From contig JARUPZ010000008.1 in NCBI GenBank assembly GCA_031213475.1, positions 12,847,393-12,911,392 on the forward strand: a DNA stretch of 64,000 nucleotides, written 5' to 3'. The position numbers were made by a program, and so were the translations under genes. How positions within the stretch are numbered: position 1 is the stretch's first letter; each line of letters begins with the position of its first letter. The notes below the pieces were generated by a model. The model did no database searches and had not been told where the DNA came from. It was given only the letters and a program-made list of their open reading frames with translations. Positions 19,196 through 31,599 of this stretch are shown here, one piece after another. This DNA is from Nereocystis luetkeana. Its lineage: Eukaryota > Sar > Phaeophyceae > Laminariales > Laminariaceae.

Positions 19196-19631
19196 ATCAT
19201 AGCAACGTAGCTGCTGTGCGTTACCGTACGGTACCGTAGGCATGATAGCACACGACTCTGCCCCCTACTATAGGAGTACTTGCGAAGCCGGTTTTCTCGA
19301 CAATGTGGAAGGTGCAAAACGCCGAGCGATGCGTCAGTCTATGGAAAGTTCTCGACGAGAGAGCCTTTTTCAAACCACGATCGTCGTCGTGTTTAATTCT
19401 CGACGCGAAAGAGCTTTCCAAAACCCCTTTTTTCGTTGTGCCTGCCCCCCGTCTCTTACGGCTTGCAGAAATTTTGCACGGAAATTTGTCCCAGTTACAC
19501 TGTTGTGCTATGCGAGATGCACGGCTATATATGCTTCGCGCATCATCTTGTAATACACCGGGATACTGGGCGTAGTCTGTACCGACAATACTCTACACAC
19601 GGGCGCCCAGGAAAACAAATCTACGAACCCC

Positions 19632-19740
19632 CCCCACCCCAAGGCGGGTCCGGACACCGTCTCGAAAGGGGTGCGTGGTCAATGGTCAAATGGCCCAGGC
19701 AAGCACCAAAGGAGTACCCCCTCCCCCCGGAGGGTCGAAT
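19632..19740 (+). mobile_element. Short 3'-terminal LINE-type fragment
   Basis: Reads, with frame changes, [13 protein letters not shown]-like then a GTACCCCCTCCCCCC terminus, matching the 3' end of the degenerate element at 4325-5205 in opposite orientation. Confidence 0.45.
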
Positions 19741-19904
19741 CTGAAAAAAAAACCCGGAGAGTTGGGTCATTATTTTCTGTTCTGGGCACCCTTGCCGTAA
19801 CTGGTACGGACAACTCTAGTGCTGTATGTACAACAGCAGTAATACAAAATCAAGTATCAGTACAAGGTACGTTTTTTGCAAGGCCTATGACAGTGACTGG
19901 CAAT

Positions 19905-20125
19905 CGAGACCGGACGGGACGGGATTGTTTTGACGTGTTTGGCGGGAAGAAATTGTGAACGGGACGCTAAAATGACGACAAAACTAGCTGGCGGAACGGG
20001 ACGGGACAGAAGTGGGTGCCCACTATCTCAACGGTGAGGGACGGTACCTTGGTCTAATTCAACGGGACAGATTTTCAAGACGGGTCGGGACCGCAAATAC
20101 ATTAGTTCACGACGGGACGGTAAAT
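19905..20125 (+). repeat. Degenerate (A)CGGGAC motif cluster
   Basis: Repeated CGGGACGGGAC, AACGGGAC and GACGGGTCGGGAC words without fixed period. The same style of cluster occurs at 23000-23480 and 62440-62740. Confidence 0.6.
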
Positions 20126-20394
20126 AAAATGGGATTGCTGTTGAGGTATTTGGTGTGTAGTGCGGTCTGTTTTGGTTTGTGTGGTGGGTGGGGCAGCTGG
20201 TTGGTGTTTGTGTTGCCACTGGAAACATGGGAGCTTCATACAGATTCATGATTTATGACCTGATTGCAAATTTGATTGTTATTAATTACGATGCCTCGCG
20301 AAATGAAAAAAACCAACGAAGTTTGCTATTAATACTTTTTTCTCCCGTTACCGGCGACTAGTAAAAATGCCTGGTCAAATTTGCACAAATATCA

Positions 20395-20631
20395 CGATCT
20401 TATTTCGGATGGCATAGTACACTAGGGCCATATTTGTGTGACATGAGATTCGACCGCTGCATTTTCTTCGCCCAAAACTCTCCGGGCGCTTTGGAGTGGC
20501 CCCGCTTGCCCCGAGGCCACGTCTGCTACCGGCGAGGTTCAGCGAGAAGAATTGCGGCCGCTGCTGCTGCATGCCTCTGCCGCTGCTGCAGCAGGTAGGT
20601 GGTGGTGCTGCTGAAAGTAAGTGTGCTGCTT

Positions 20632-20675
<44 letters not shown>

Positions 20676-21165
20676 GCTGTTGTCACAAGCGCCGCGGCAA
20701 GCAAGCACTGCTGCAAACAAGCGCTACTGCGAGCAAGATCTGCTGCAAGCAAGCGCGTGCACCGTTGCCACCACGCTCCTGATGTTAGCCGCTACGGCCC
20801 CTTCTCTGGCAGAGCGGACACCAACGAACAAGAGGGAAGGCGACTTTGTCGTTGTGGCGGCGTTGCTTGCACAGCGAGTGTCGAGGACCACAGGATAGAC
20901 CGCACTTCTGCCTGCTGGTGTTTGCTGGTGCTGGACGCTGCTACTGCTGCTTTGCACGACTTCTGCTCGTCCTGCAAGTACTGCCGCTGCTACGAGTGTT
21001 TTTTCGTCAACGTAAGAATCTAATCTTGAAGCGTTTTTTCGTCTCCGATTATGCGCATGTAGGAATGTTTTCCATTTATTACCATCTTTCCGACGGCAAC
21101 CCTTGACAAACAAAAATATTATGCGCAGACACTGTACTGTCAGCATTTCAATAGTGTCTGCGCAT
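20395..21165 (+). repeat. Long tandem duplication, unit A
   Basis: Begins near GAGATTCGACCGCTGCATT and ends near ATGCGCAGACACT. Matches 21280-21925 along its length, with insertions, including a (GCA)n expansion at 20630-20676 absent from unit B. Both strands have long ORFs here because of GC-rich triplet sequence. The plus frame is Cys/Ser-rich and the minus frame contains a poly-leucine run; neither is conserved between the two units, so I do not call a gene. Confidence 0.8.
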
Positions 21166-21279
21166 GAGAAAAAATACTACTAGTTTTGCTTGTCTATCCT
21201 CTCGTTACCGACGATTAATAAAAAAGAATAATCAAATTATAACAAAAAAGACGAAGTTGAGCATTTTTGGATAACATTA

Positions 21280-21925
21280 TATATACAAGAGCCACATTCG
21301 TGTGATATGAGATTCGACCGCTGCATTCTGTTCGCCGAAAACTCTCCGGACGCTTCGGATTAGCCAAGCTTGCCTCGAGAGTGACCTCGGGCCATGTCTG
21401 CTACCGGCGGGGTTTTGCGAGGAGAACTGCTGCCGCTGCTGCTGCATGCCTTTGTACCAGCAGATAGGCGCTGTCGCAGCTGCTGCCGCAATCGCTGCGG
21501 TAAAATCAAGCTCAGCTGCAAGCGCGTACGCCCTTGCCGCCACGTTCCTGATCTTCGCCGCTACGACCCCTTTTCGGGTATAGTAGATAGAGGACAACGA
21601 AGGAGAGCGATGTTCTCGTTGTGGCGGCGTTGTTTGCACAGAGAATGTCGAGGAGCGCAACATAGACCGAACTTCTGCCTGTTGGTGCTCGCTGCTGCTG
21701 CTGCTGGTAGGTACTGCACGACTTGTGTTCTGCATGTTTGATCCTACAAGTGTTGCCCCTGCTGCAAGTGTTTCGTTTTTTAAACATGATAATCCAATCT
21801 TCAGCCTGTTTTCGTCTCCGATCATGCGCATGTCGGAAGGTTTTCGATTATGATTATCTTTCCGACGAAAATCTTTGATGAACATTTTTTTTATGCGCAG
21901 ATACTCTAATAGGGTGTTTGCGAAA
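21280..21925 (+). repeat. Long tandem duplication, unit B
   Basis: Starts GAGATTCGACCGCTGCATTC and ends ATGCGCAGATACTCT; shares GTCTGCTACCGGCG and TTTTCGTCTCCGATCATGCG with unit A. A 225-codon minus ORF (21277-21954) spans it but is not kept intact in unit A. Confidence 0.8.
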
Positions 21926-21959
21926 TAACCGATTATGGTTGGTTTACGAACCACGAGCT

Positions 21960-22985
21960 ACTCACCAAACCAAAACATAGTCGGGTTTGAAACTGCTTGC
22001 GAGAATCCGAAACGATCATTTCGGTTTGGAACTGGAAACCATTTTGTAGGAATTTAGAATACAGCAACAAATGACAAAAAACAACATGAAAGTACGAAAA
22101 ATGGAACACCAACGGCTTCGTACGAGATGGTGTTCCCTGCGGCTGCTGCTGCTGCTGCGTGGCTCGCTGCGTTTGTGTGTGTGTCTGCTCTGTGTGCTCT
22201 GTGGCAGTTATGCGAAGAGTGTCAATCGATGCGACCGGGGCCAGTTGTGCAGTGCGTGCGTAGGCGTGCTGTGGGTGTGCCTGTGGTGCGGTAACACGCC
22301 CCAGAGCCCAGAGTACCGCTACTTTGTTACAGCAGCACCAACAAGCAGCACAGCAGAGCAACAACTTCAGCAGCAGTCCACAACGCACACGGCGCCGTCA
22401 ACGATGTTGAAGCTGCACCCTGCCAGCCCCCCGCCGCATATGGCCGTATGCCTTCGACGGCCATCACGAGGGATTCGCGTTGACACGGACTCGCCAAATG
22501 GGCCGTGCGCTTGGTTAGATAGTTTGGTTGTGAGAGGTAACCCATGTATCATGCCTCCCTCCTTCTGGCTTTGCTGTACGCTGTGCGATGAGCACCTGAC
22601 GTAGACGATTATGGTTTCTTGCCAAATACGATGTTTTCATTCGTCCCGGGCGATTCCGGGTTGTCCTGGCCAATAGGGTGAATATCATAATCGAAACCCA
22701 AGGGGCCAAACCCCACCCGATTTTTTTGTGAAGAGATGGGCCACATGAGCCGATTTTGAGTCCTGATTTTGGGACGTTGGTTATTTTTTGGGACCGGGAA
22801 AATATAAATTGGCCAAACCAAACCATAATCTGCACTTCGCACACACCATAATATTTCAGAGTTTTGATATTTTCGTCAACTCGAATATCACGTGAAATAT
22901 CAGCATGTCTTCAAAAAATTAAATGAATAAAAAATACCGGTATTTGTATAAAAGGCAGTCTCAAAATGATGAAATTTGGAATGTC
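21960..22985. other. No gene recognised
   Basis: A 177-codon plus ORF (22071-22604) begins with a basic then hydrophobic, Cys-rich stretch that could mimic a signal peptide. It arises from CTGCTGCTG and TGTGTGTCTG low-complexity sequence and has no supporting splice or homology signal. Confidence 0.35.
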
Positions 22986-22999
22986 ATACATTCTTGGTG

Positions 23000-23480
23000 T
23001 GAGTGAATCTTGGACGGGTTGTGTCGGCGGGATGGTAGACGGGACGGAACGAAAAAGAAAAGTGTGAATAAGTAAAATCGTACTGGAAATAGAGATAATT
23101 ATTTGTTTTCCGAATTCGGGGAGACGATACCAGGTATAATATTTTCCGAATTCGGGGTGTGGGCAAGAAAAGGAAAGTGTGATTAAATAAAATCGTACCA
23201 GGTACTGGAAATAGAGGTAATTATTTATTTTCCGAATTCGGGGAGACGAAATCGGGGAGACGAAATGGGCAGCGCAAGTGATTTTCTCGACGGACGGGAC
23301 GGTATCGTACAACCGGAGTGGGTTTCTCGACGGGACGGGGTGGTAAAGTACAACGAGGCGGAGTTTGGTGGCGGGATGGGACGATAGGTATATAATTTTT
23401 CGACGGGGCGGAACGACGGGACCCGTTTCACGACGGTTTTACAGTCCCGTTCCGCATTACCGCCGCTCCCGTCCCGTCAG
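23000..23480 (+). repeat. Degenerate ACGGGACGG cluster with repeated GAATTCGGGG units
   Basis: Two ~80-bp subunits (about 23048-23125 and 23168-23250) share AAATCGTA..CTGGAAATAGAG and TTTTCCGAATTCGGGGAGAC. The second has TACCAGGTA where the first has TA. Followed by CGACGGGACGGG words up to 23480. Confidence 0.75.
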
Positions 23481-23759
23481 TCAATATACCGTGATATGCC
23501 TTGATTTTTTGTACGAGTTGTTTTGTCACCACCACCCAGGCTTCCTGCCCACTTCAGATCCTGGCCGGGTTGTTCAGCTAGCGGCACTACATCGAGATGA
23601 AACAGCTGTGGTAGAGAAACACTCGGCGAATGCCCAAGCAATGACCGCCGTGTGCAACATATCGGCCGCCTACATACTGCTGAACAGCGTACAGCAATAC
23701 CAGGTATCAGTGCGTACGGCAGCACAACAGCAGTATCTGCGGTAGGCTGCCTTACGAGT

Positions 23760-25300
23760 AGACAGTATTAATAGAAGGGAGTACGAGTAGGGGAGTAGGG
23801 CGTGTCAAATCTGTGGCGGCAAGATCTGGCCAAGAGAACGTCCGGCAAACACCCAATCTCAGGACGTCCATGGCAAGCTCCACGGATTGCCAGGAATATC
23901 TACTGGCAGCACCCACCACTGTAAAGCATACGTGCCCCTACGAGCATCCGCCACGCCATAGTGACGGGGGTAATCTAGGTTTCAAGGACGAGGACTGAAT
24001 CGAAAGTTCACGGCCGGCTACCGGTTGTGGAAAGGCTTATGATGCTGTAGATTGCAACAAGAAGAAGCTCGTCGATAGGGGGCACTCACATTGGGCAGAG
24101 GATTGCAGTGCGGCGGCAACGCACAACGTGAAGAATCCTGACCTTCTCATGCTCGCTGTCGGTACTGTCCAACGCTTGGGGTACCGAAAGCAAGGTGTCA
24201 AGCACGAGTAAAGTGCTTGTTCTTGCCAGCCCTTGGGTCCGAAGGTTTCTACAGCCTTGGTTGAGTCTTACAATATCGGGGGTTTCCGAGAAAATACTTG
24301 ATTTTAATGGTCCAAGAACCCGTCTACATGGCAAGCGCTGATTGGCCCACGATTTACATAAAAATTAACACTGCTTTCACTGCTGCTGTTTCAAAGAGCC
24401 AAGGGTCCAAGGCTCGAACAAACAACATCGTACACGGCACCACAGGTGGCAGATCATACAGCAGTCGTACGGACTCGTAGCTCTATACAGCTCTGCCAAA
24501 CACACGAGGAGATGGGCTAGGAAACCTTGTCGGACAGAAGGAGTTGCGTACCGTACGAGTGTAACATACAAGAAAACACACCCTGGGGGAGGCGTGGTCA
24601 CCCCTTGATGCGAGGAATCTTTACCGAGGCAGTTTTTTGTGCTTGTGGCGCCTAAAGCCGACCCTCATCCTACCCACACCCCAACCTAACCCTAATCACA
24701 ACCCGACCCCCTAGCCAGTGGACAGTTCTAGGACACTATGTTTTGTATACGGTAAAACAAGACAGATAGATGCTCATTGCAGCACAATATCGGCGAGCTT
24801 ACGAGAAGCAGGCCGTTGTCGGGTTACAAGGAATAATGACTGAACAAAACTCACCGTGGAGTACGTATTTATGTACCAGGTACCAGGTACGTACGTACGA
24901 ACAGTACTGCCATGAACGCTCCAGAGAAAGGCTGTCCTCTGGACAGAAGGAAAGCAATACCCGTGGGTAAGTAGATATCTCCTACCACTGACCAGGTGCA
25001 TACATACATACGTACCCGGTTACACACAGTATGACATGACAAGGGGCATCTTGTGCCTTGTTCCATGGCATGTCACGCCGGACAATAAAAACACGGCGAT
25101 TTCCAAGCCGGCCGCCCCGGAAGGCACACTTAAATTAAATGAGGAACGAAGGAGCGTGAGGGCAAAAAAGTTGGAGCCGGAAGGCAGAGTGGAAGGAACG
25201 TAGGGTGGGGTGGGAAGACGGGAGCCAGACAGGTGTCGGAGGATTTGGAATAAATAAGAGTCGATCGGAGATCTACACATTTTATTTCCACGATTATTAA
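23760..25300. other. No gene recognised
   Basis: Only small unsupported ORFs. Contains a double motif TACCAGGTACCAGGTA at 24874-24889. Confidence 0.4.
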
Positions 25301-25302
25301 TA

Positions 25303-25409
25303 TTACGGGGAAGCATAGTTAATAGGACCAAATATTGTTAGTAAAAATAGTTAAATGTATAGGTTTTTATGTTTACCACAGGTCCCCTATTAACTATGGT
25401 CCCCCGTAA
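25303..25409. mobile_element. MITE-1 copy c
   Basis: 107 bp, TTACGGGGAAGCATAGTTAA to CTATGGTCCCCCGTAA, flanked by TA; loop and arms match the family closely. Confidence 0.93.
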
Positions 25410-25724
25410 TATTAACAGTAAAAACAATCACTGCTACTACTGTACTACCTGCAAATTAATACCTGGTAACATGCAGCAGCAGAGTAAATAAGGCCCATTT
25501 CGGGGAGGACGCTACGGAAATCAGCCTTATATAATGGCCACAGGCGCTCGAAGTTTTTGAAGGATGGTGTCACATTGAGGCTTTTGCTCAGATTACGTCT
25601 TCTTCCTGTTGATTATTTAGCACTACAAGTCGACGAGATTCCACGAACTCCATAACATACTTTTTGTTGATTATGTACACAGATAGGCTGGCTGAAGACC
25701 CTCCGGGCCATTCTTGTCGGAGAG

Positions 25725-25965
25725 CTTTCCCCCCCAAATTTTCGATATTTTGTTCGCGCAATTTTTCATTCTTCCAGTTTTCCTGATTTTTTTTCCAAAT
25801 AAATGTGTGAAATTTAACGAACTTGATTTTTTTGCTTTTTTTTTTTGAGAATTTCACGAATCGTGACAGAACGCCTCCGTATATTGATACCTTGCACATA
25901 CATATCTCCTATTATTTCCAAACTCTGAAAATGATGGGAAAAGCGCTCTCCGATAATAATGGGTT
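25725..25965. repeat. Dispersed ~240-bp repeat (first copy)
   Basis: Shares AATTTTTCAT.CTTCCA, GTGTGAAATTTAACGAACTT, CGCCTC.GTATAT and TATCTCC.ATTATT with 56405-56645. There it interrupts one unit of a tandem duplication, so it behaves as an insertion. Confidence 0.7.
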
Positions 25966-26339
25966 ATGAGTGGTCTAGCAGGTAGGTATATTCAACAGTT
26001 CCTTGTTTGCGGGTGATCAAGTAAACACCTTTCGCTTTAAAATTTTGTAAACAACGTTCAACGCGGGAAGCCGCCTGCTCTAGCGACGGTGAAGGCGGGT
26101 GGAGACGGGGCAATGCTAAGGGATAGCGATCTCTAGGTGCAGGGACCCCCTCCAGGCAGGAAAGTGCCCAGAAATAGTTTGTTCATTGACGAAGGATGTA
26201 GCTGCGTCAGAAGGGGCGCGGCGCACATGACTTCGGAGACGCACAAAGGGACGAAAGCGGAGGTAAAAATTGGGGGGTAGGGAAGAAACGGAAGTGGGTG
26301 TTTTGGAGGGAATTATCCAGGGTTCTACACTATTTGCCT

Positions 26340-26590
26340 TTTTCGTGGCAGGCCGTGGCATTGACATCGTACCACTCATGGCATACCATGGCATACCATG
26401 GCATCCCATGGCGTGACACCCACGGCATACCATGACATCCCACGGCATCTCATGGCGTGACCTAGGATGCCATGGCACGCCGTGGCATGCCATGGGTGGT
26501 ACAAAGGCAACCCCCGCGGCAACCGCCACAGCATCCCCCACGGCACTCCATAGCAACCTCACGACATGTCATGGCAACCCCCACGGCACC
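26340..26590 (+). repeat. CATGGCATNCC short tandem array
   Basis: Many near-tandem copies of CATGGCATACCATGGCAT and variants (CACGGCA, CATGACAT, CATGGCGTG), each containing the palindrome CATG or CCATGG. Degrades towards the right into (C)CACGGCA words and abuts telomere-like repeats. Confidence 0.9.
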
Positions 26591-26622
26591 TAGGGTTAGG
26601 GTTAGGGTTAGAGTTAGGGTTC
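26590..26622 (+). repeat. Interstitial telomere-like (TTAGGG)n
   Basis: TAGGGTTAGGGTTAGGGTTA then GAGTTAGGGTT. Five near-perfect hexamers. Other short tracts: 12875-12890, 16178-16196, 50698-50745 and 54265-54298. Confidence 0.85.
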
Positions 26623-26639
26623 CATGGTATGCCGTGGAG

Positions 26640-28198
26640 ATCCGTGGAAGGTTCCGTGGCTCCGCGACAAGGACGGCGGGGAAAACTACGACAGAGGCTC
26701 CTACTGTGTTGGAAGGAGTCGGACAGCTGGAGGAGGTAGGTGGCTCAAGTCGCAGGCACGGACGACAAACGTGATTTGGTCATACCAATGTAAAGTTTGT
26801 ATTCTCTCACTCCAGGGTTATCGGAGCCCGTCCTGTGACCACGGACTGCAACATATTTTTTGACGGTGGGCTACTGTATTACGAGAGCAATGGCAACAAA
26901 GCTGAGGTTAGCGACTTCGGTTTTGTGCGGTCGTCGCCTATCTGTGGTTCGCTGATACAACGAGGCCCAACAGGCGGCACAGACGGAGACGCCCCAAGGC
27001 AGTGGCGTACACAGCCCCACCTCACATTGGCATGCGGAGCTTGACTGTCTGTGGCTGCACTTTCGAGGCACAAGTTGCGGACGTACTCGCTTTTCCAGTT
27101 AGGTTGGGTCAGTTTAGCCTCGCCACTACAGTACAGTAGTACGATACTGTACTGTAGTGGCGCCAACCTGTTAATCGCTGTAGCCACCGATGACGCAGAA
27201 GCGGAGGAACCCCTTCCATTGCCGTGCTATCGGAGTAGTCATAGCAGCTGCTATGGCCGCCGCAACGCGTTCGTAACACAACCCTTTCCCGCTTCCTCTT
27301 CGCACAAGCAACGCCTCCTTATCGGTCGTTTCTTACGCTGTGTCGTGAGCACTGCAGTTCTGCCGCAGGCATGCACAAGTAGCTCTATACGGGAACACTC
27401 CTACGTACCTCGCCTGTGACATCGTTCTGAGCTACGCTCTGCTGCCGCCCCTGTTCGTAGGTTTGATCAGCTCATATTTGCTGCTTTATGGCGTCAGTCC
27501 CGCAGCTGTTTGTTTAGGTTGTTTCTTGTTGTTCTTACATAACAGCAACTCGTTGCCACAATCTAGCCCGTGCTCACACGACAGGATACAAAAACTCTGG
27601 AGTGGCAGAATGCCTCAGAGAAAATGAACAAATAAAATGATTACACAAAACTACCGAAACCCGCTGTGAAAGAATCCTCTCGGAAGTTGCTACGCCTTCA
27701 TCACTTTAACGGAATGCCGGGGAGGGAGTGCCGCTGCTGGGTGAGGAGGATTCTAACGTCACGGTAACGCCTAAGGGCAGGGGGTGATCGTCCTGGGAAG
27801 GCGCGGGGTAGTCGAAGGTGTGTTCGTCGCCACCACTGACGATTTAAGGGCGGTTGAACCACCCAACTGATGGGGAACGGCTTAGGAACCTCGGAAAGTG
27901 GGGATCCTGCGTTCGCGAGGATATCCGAGATGTTGGGATAGGGAGACCGCCAAGGGAAAATTTTGTAGGGAGGAGGAGGAAGGACTACCGAGCCGGGGGC
28001 CAGGGGAAAGGACACCGATACTACGTTGCTCCGAGCGAGAACGGAACGATATCGGATCAGGATTATGATCACCTATGCTCTTGTTTATTTTGGTGGACAG
28101 AAGAAGCGATAACACGCGTGGGACGGGTACTGTACGTCACTATCGGTGGAGAGGAACCCGAACCCAGCTAGTTGAAAAACCGACTTACTTCGTCCGGT
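26640..28198. other. No gene recognised
   Basis: A stretch near 26805-26855 (CTCC.GG.TTA...GAGCC then TGACCACGGACTGC) matches 17938-17985. A segment at 27470-27580 resembles 30770-30900 (ACTC.T.GCCACA.T.TAG then CCGTGCTC). These are pieces of dispersed repeats. Confidence 0.4.
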
Positions 28199-28265
28199 TT
28201 TGTAGGGATGCGGGGTTCTATGGTCATACGACCACGTTCATGCATAGCATGAGAACCCCCGCGCC
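28199..28265 (+). repeat. R500, 3'-terminal fragment
   Basis: GTAGGGATGCGGGGTTCTAT, GGTCATACGACCACG, CATGCATAGCATGAG and a C-rich end match the last ~70 bp of R500. Confidence 0.7.
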
Positions 28266-29324
28266 CCCCACCCCCTCCACGCCCCTTCCTACCGAAACAG
28301 TCCTCGCCGCGACCGCAGGTGGGGCATGAGCGGTGCAGGACTTTGCTGGTGTGGCGAGCAGGGAGCAGGGCATGCCCACAGGTCAGGCGGTTAGTGGCAA
28401 CACTTCCCCCCTGTTGCAGCGTGTACGGAGGTCCGGGCCCGGCAGATATTCGGCGACCGCACAAGAGAGGGGTCACAGAGAGAGAGAGCAAGCCGGCCGG
28501 TGGCATACACTCTGCTGTTGCTGTGACGAGCTCAACGGTGGTTCCACCGTCGGCAGGACAAGGGCGAGGGCCGTTGAAGAATTGGTAAAATCCCTGTGCC
28601 GGGCCAGCTCCAGCAAGAGGCAATGTTCAACTTGGAGACAGGGTTTGTTCGTATTAAATCTCCTTTGCCCGTTATCAGCAAAGGCTCCACAACGATTAGA
28701 CGTCGGGCTGGTATTCTAAGGGGTTGGCAATTGTCTGCATCGTCCCCCACGGAGGTGTAACTACATTCTCGCCAGCGGCCCCGGGCCACTTTCGATACGG
28801 ATGACCAGCACCACCCGACATCCATACAACGCGCCGGTCGCACCGCTGTTCCAGTAGTAACCAAAGGCCAGAAAACAGGGAACACATTCAGTCTAGTTCA
28901 CGGTAGGCTGCGCGTCTCTCTCGCGCAAGTCAATTACAGTCCATTCTGAATGCTGTGTTCACCGGCCTCCTACTAACAATGGTCGGCGACTTGGTGACGC
29001 TGGACATACATACATGAGGCGTTCTACGATAGGGGTGCATCCTAATTTTTCTGAGGCTCCTCACTTAAGGAACTCCATGCCTCACCCGAAAACCGTCTTC
29101 AGCAAAAACCAAAATCGGCGCAATAATCCCATGACCCAAGTCTGCAATTTGTTTTTTTCGAAATCAAGATTGGCATTCCGACGATTTTGGGATCAAGAAA
29201 CCCCGTCTTTCAGAAACAAAATAGCGGAAATGTGCTACCTCTATCGTAGAACGGGTCATATATATGCTCTTTCTTTCTTCCCACTCGACCCCCTACTCCC
29301 CCCAACACCCCCCCTCCCATCTTC

Positions 29325-29815
29325 TAGGTTGGGTTGGCGTCGGTTGGCAACGACACTGTAAAACATGCCGCACCGGGGTACCGTTTTTGTTTTTGTTTTT
29401 GGCGGTCGCCCACAGCTCGTTGTCGAGTTAGATCATTCGTTCGAGGTAAAGAACCTTTACTCCGCACAAGTGCGAATGATCGTATCACGTAGTGTTTATG
29501 GTAATAGGCACCCACGAGGCAATGACATACTACCCCCCATTGCTGCCTCTGGAAGTGGGCACACCGAAAAATAATTCAACTCGTTGACGCTGTCATCCGT
29601 ATGCAAGTCCGCCTCGCAAGCGGTTCTCAGCAGGATGCCGCTCATCCTTCATGCATCTCGCCGGACACCTCCCGGCGCTTCGCACTTGGTGCGAGCAAAA
29701 ACTCGACATGTTCCGTCCCGGCATTGTAGGGATGCGAGGGTCTATGGTCATACGACTACGGCCATGCATGAGATCGAGTACATCTCTCCTGTCGAGTACA
29801 CCCCCCCCACCCCCA
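29325..29815 (+). repeat. R500, full-length copy
   Basis: Starts GGTTGGGTTGGCGTCGGTTG, carries GGGGTACCGTTTTTG, CACGTAGTGTTTATGGTAA, GCTGCCTCTGGAAGTG, CAAGCGGTTCTCAGCAGGAT and ends CATACGACTACGGCCATGCA then a C run. The most complete copy in the window. Confidence 0.85.
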
Positions 29816-29829
29816 CCTTCTGCATTGCT

Positions 29830-31590
29830 GCGTGGGATTCCTGCACGCCGACACCCGACGTCTTTCATCGGCTTCGTTGGGTTCCACCAAGTTCCTTGCC
29901 TTGCCTTCCTCTTGCTGCCCACTGCCCTTAGCTTCGTCTTCCATCACGCCTGGTAACCACTGTTGATACTATGCATTTAATTTGTATTTAAGCACGGAGT
30001 GCACCCCTTCGTTTTCCCTGAATGCCTATCGGCCATCTCCATTCAGTCTTCAGTTTTCGTAAACACTATTTGCGCTGCATTGTCGCCACTTGCCTCCACG
30101 TTCTCGTGTAAGGAGTGGGGAGAGCTAACCTGCCATCACCGCAGCCAAACGGCATTAGCAAGGTTGATACGATGATGTATACCAGGTACCAGGTATGCAG
30201 CAACAGAGCAACTCGACACGTGGCTCTACAGCGCCCCCCAGCGCCCCCCTCGGCACCTACGGTCGTGGTAGATTTGCTGATCCGGGTCAGTATCGCTCCC
30301 AACAGGCAACCATTGTAAACTCGAAAACGCGCTCCGATCCGCCGCACCGTCGACCACCTAGTCACGTTTCAGCTGCATCCCGCCCTCTGATGGAAGCCAG
30401 CGTCCACACGACTCCGATAGAAACGTCATGCACGAGTCTGCGCGTTTGAGACAGCATGCATCTTGGGTGTACGCGTAATGAGTAGCAGCAGCAAGGTTAG
30501 TGCCCAACGTCACCCCGACCCTCCCCCCCCGACCTTCCAATCGGTACCAACCACTCGTGTCCGACTACGAAACTGCTACTACGTGCGGCTGTGCGGAACT
30601 CTGGAAATAGTTACTACGTGAAGAGGAATGTACTTGACCTCCAGCTCAAAGACTTGCGACATTCGGTGAAAACAAAGAACCAATAGCGAAAGTCTGACCC
30701 GTGAGGGTTTTGGCCTGCATTTCTTTGGCTGCAACGGCGGACGCCGTATTCTTCAAGCGTTGTGTTTTGTTGCAGGAGTGGCCGCAGCGTGTTCGTGTCA
30801 GTGCGGCTACAATGTGTCCGTGCGACTGCAGTCCCACTAGTTGTTGATGTGCTTCCCGCATGAACTCATCGCCACAGTTTAGTCCGTGCTCGCATGCCAG
30901 GCCAAACCATTCTTGATGCAACTACAGCCGGTCGCTAGCGGTGGAGCAGGGGCTTGGCCGGCCACCTGCGGAAGAGCTGAGGGATGGAGATGACGTGCAT
31001 GAGGAGTTCTGGCTGGCGATGGCGGCGTCGGGCCCGATCGCATTGCAGTGGCTCCGGGTTCGGTTCCCTTCTCAGAGAAAGGTACGGGTGTTGGTGTGCG
31101 TACGAGTTATTCGCCAGTTGACACGGTGTACGTGCAAGGTGCCGTCGGCGACATGCTTTTGGATGCTGTGCGAATCGACGGGGTAGTTGTGTGCATTGCC
31201 GAGCTCGGGAGGCAGTGACGCAGGCAGTGTCTGCGCGAGGCTCGGCGAGCCTCGACCGTGTCGGTTCAATCAGTTCCACACTCTTACGACAATGTCACAC
31301 CAGTGTTGCCCATTTCCTGTCCACCATCGGCTCCTCATTGCTCTCTCTTCATATTGACGGTGCTATCGTACAGCACTGATTTGGTTCCGCTAAGAAACCC
31401 CTCTGTATTTCTCCGTTGCTTCGTGTGCTGGCGCTGGATGCGCCTGTTGGTTTTGCGCTCGGGGTGGGGCTATACCACAGAACTCGCGTATGGTAACCAC
31501 CCGGCCGTTGCCATGCATGCTGTTGCTAGACATACACACAACGACATGCGCAGACCTTGTGCGCGACCGTGCGTTGCTGTTTGATCTGCC
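29830..31590 (+). other. Poorly resolved stretch before the DIRS-like element
   Basis: Holds the double motif TACCAGGTACCAGGTA (30180-30195). A plus-strand stretch at 30950-31080 (EELRDGDDVHEEFW and IALQWLRVRFPSQ) reads like coding sequence and may be the 5' part of the retroelement that follows. No intact frame joins them. Confidence 0.4.
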
Positions 31591-31599
31591 GATTTGCAG

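Larger units (their letters stand above)
18180..20390. other. Region upstream of visible GRP94 exons; no gene recognised
   Basis: Should contain the GRP94 promoter and first exon unless these lie further right, but I could not pick them out. Notable content: a (CA)n run at 18183-18200, the 92-bp duplication, a LINE-terminus fragment and an ACGGGAC-rich stretch at 19905-20125. Confidence 0.4.

Noticed and set aside
20375-20752. Minus-strand ORF with poly-leucine that could be the missing GRP94 signal peptide
   Set aside because: The leucine run is a (CTG)n repeat, not a natural signal peptide, and it lies 2.2 kb from the next exon with no matching donor.
21277-21954. 225-codon minus-strand ORF
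   Set aside because: Not conserved in the duplicated unit at 20.4-21.2 kb; no splice or motif support.
22071-22604. 177-codon plus ORF with hydrophobic, Cys-rich start
   Set aside because: Driven by CTG and TGTG low-complexity sequence; no splice sites, conservation or motif to support it.
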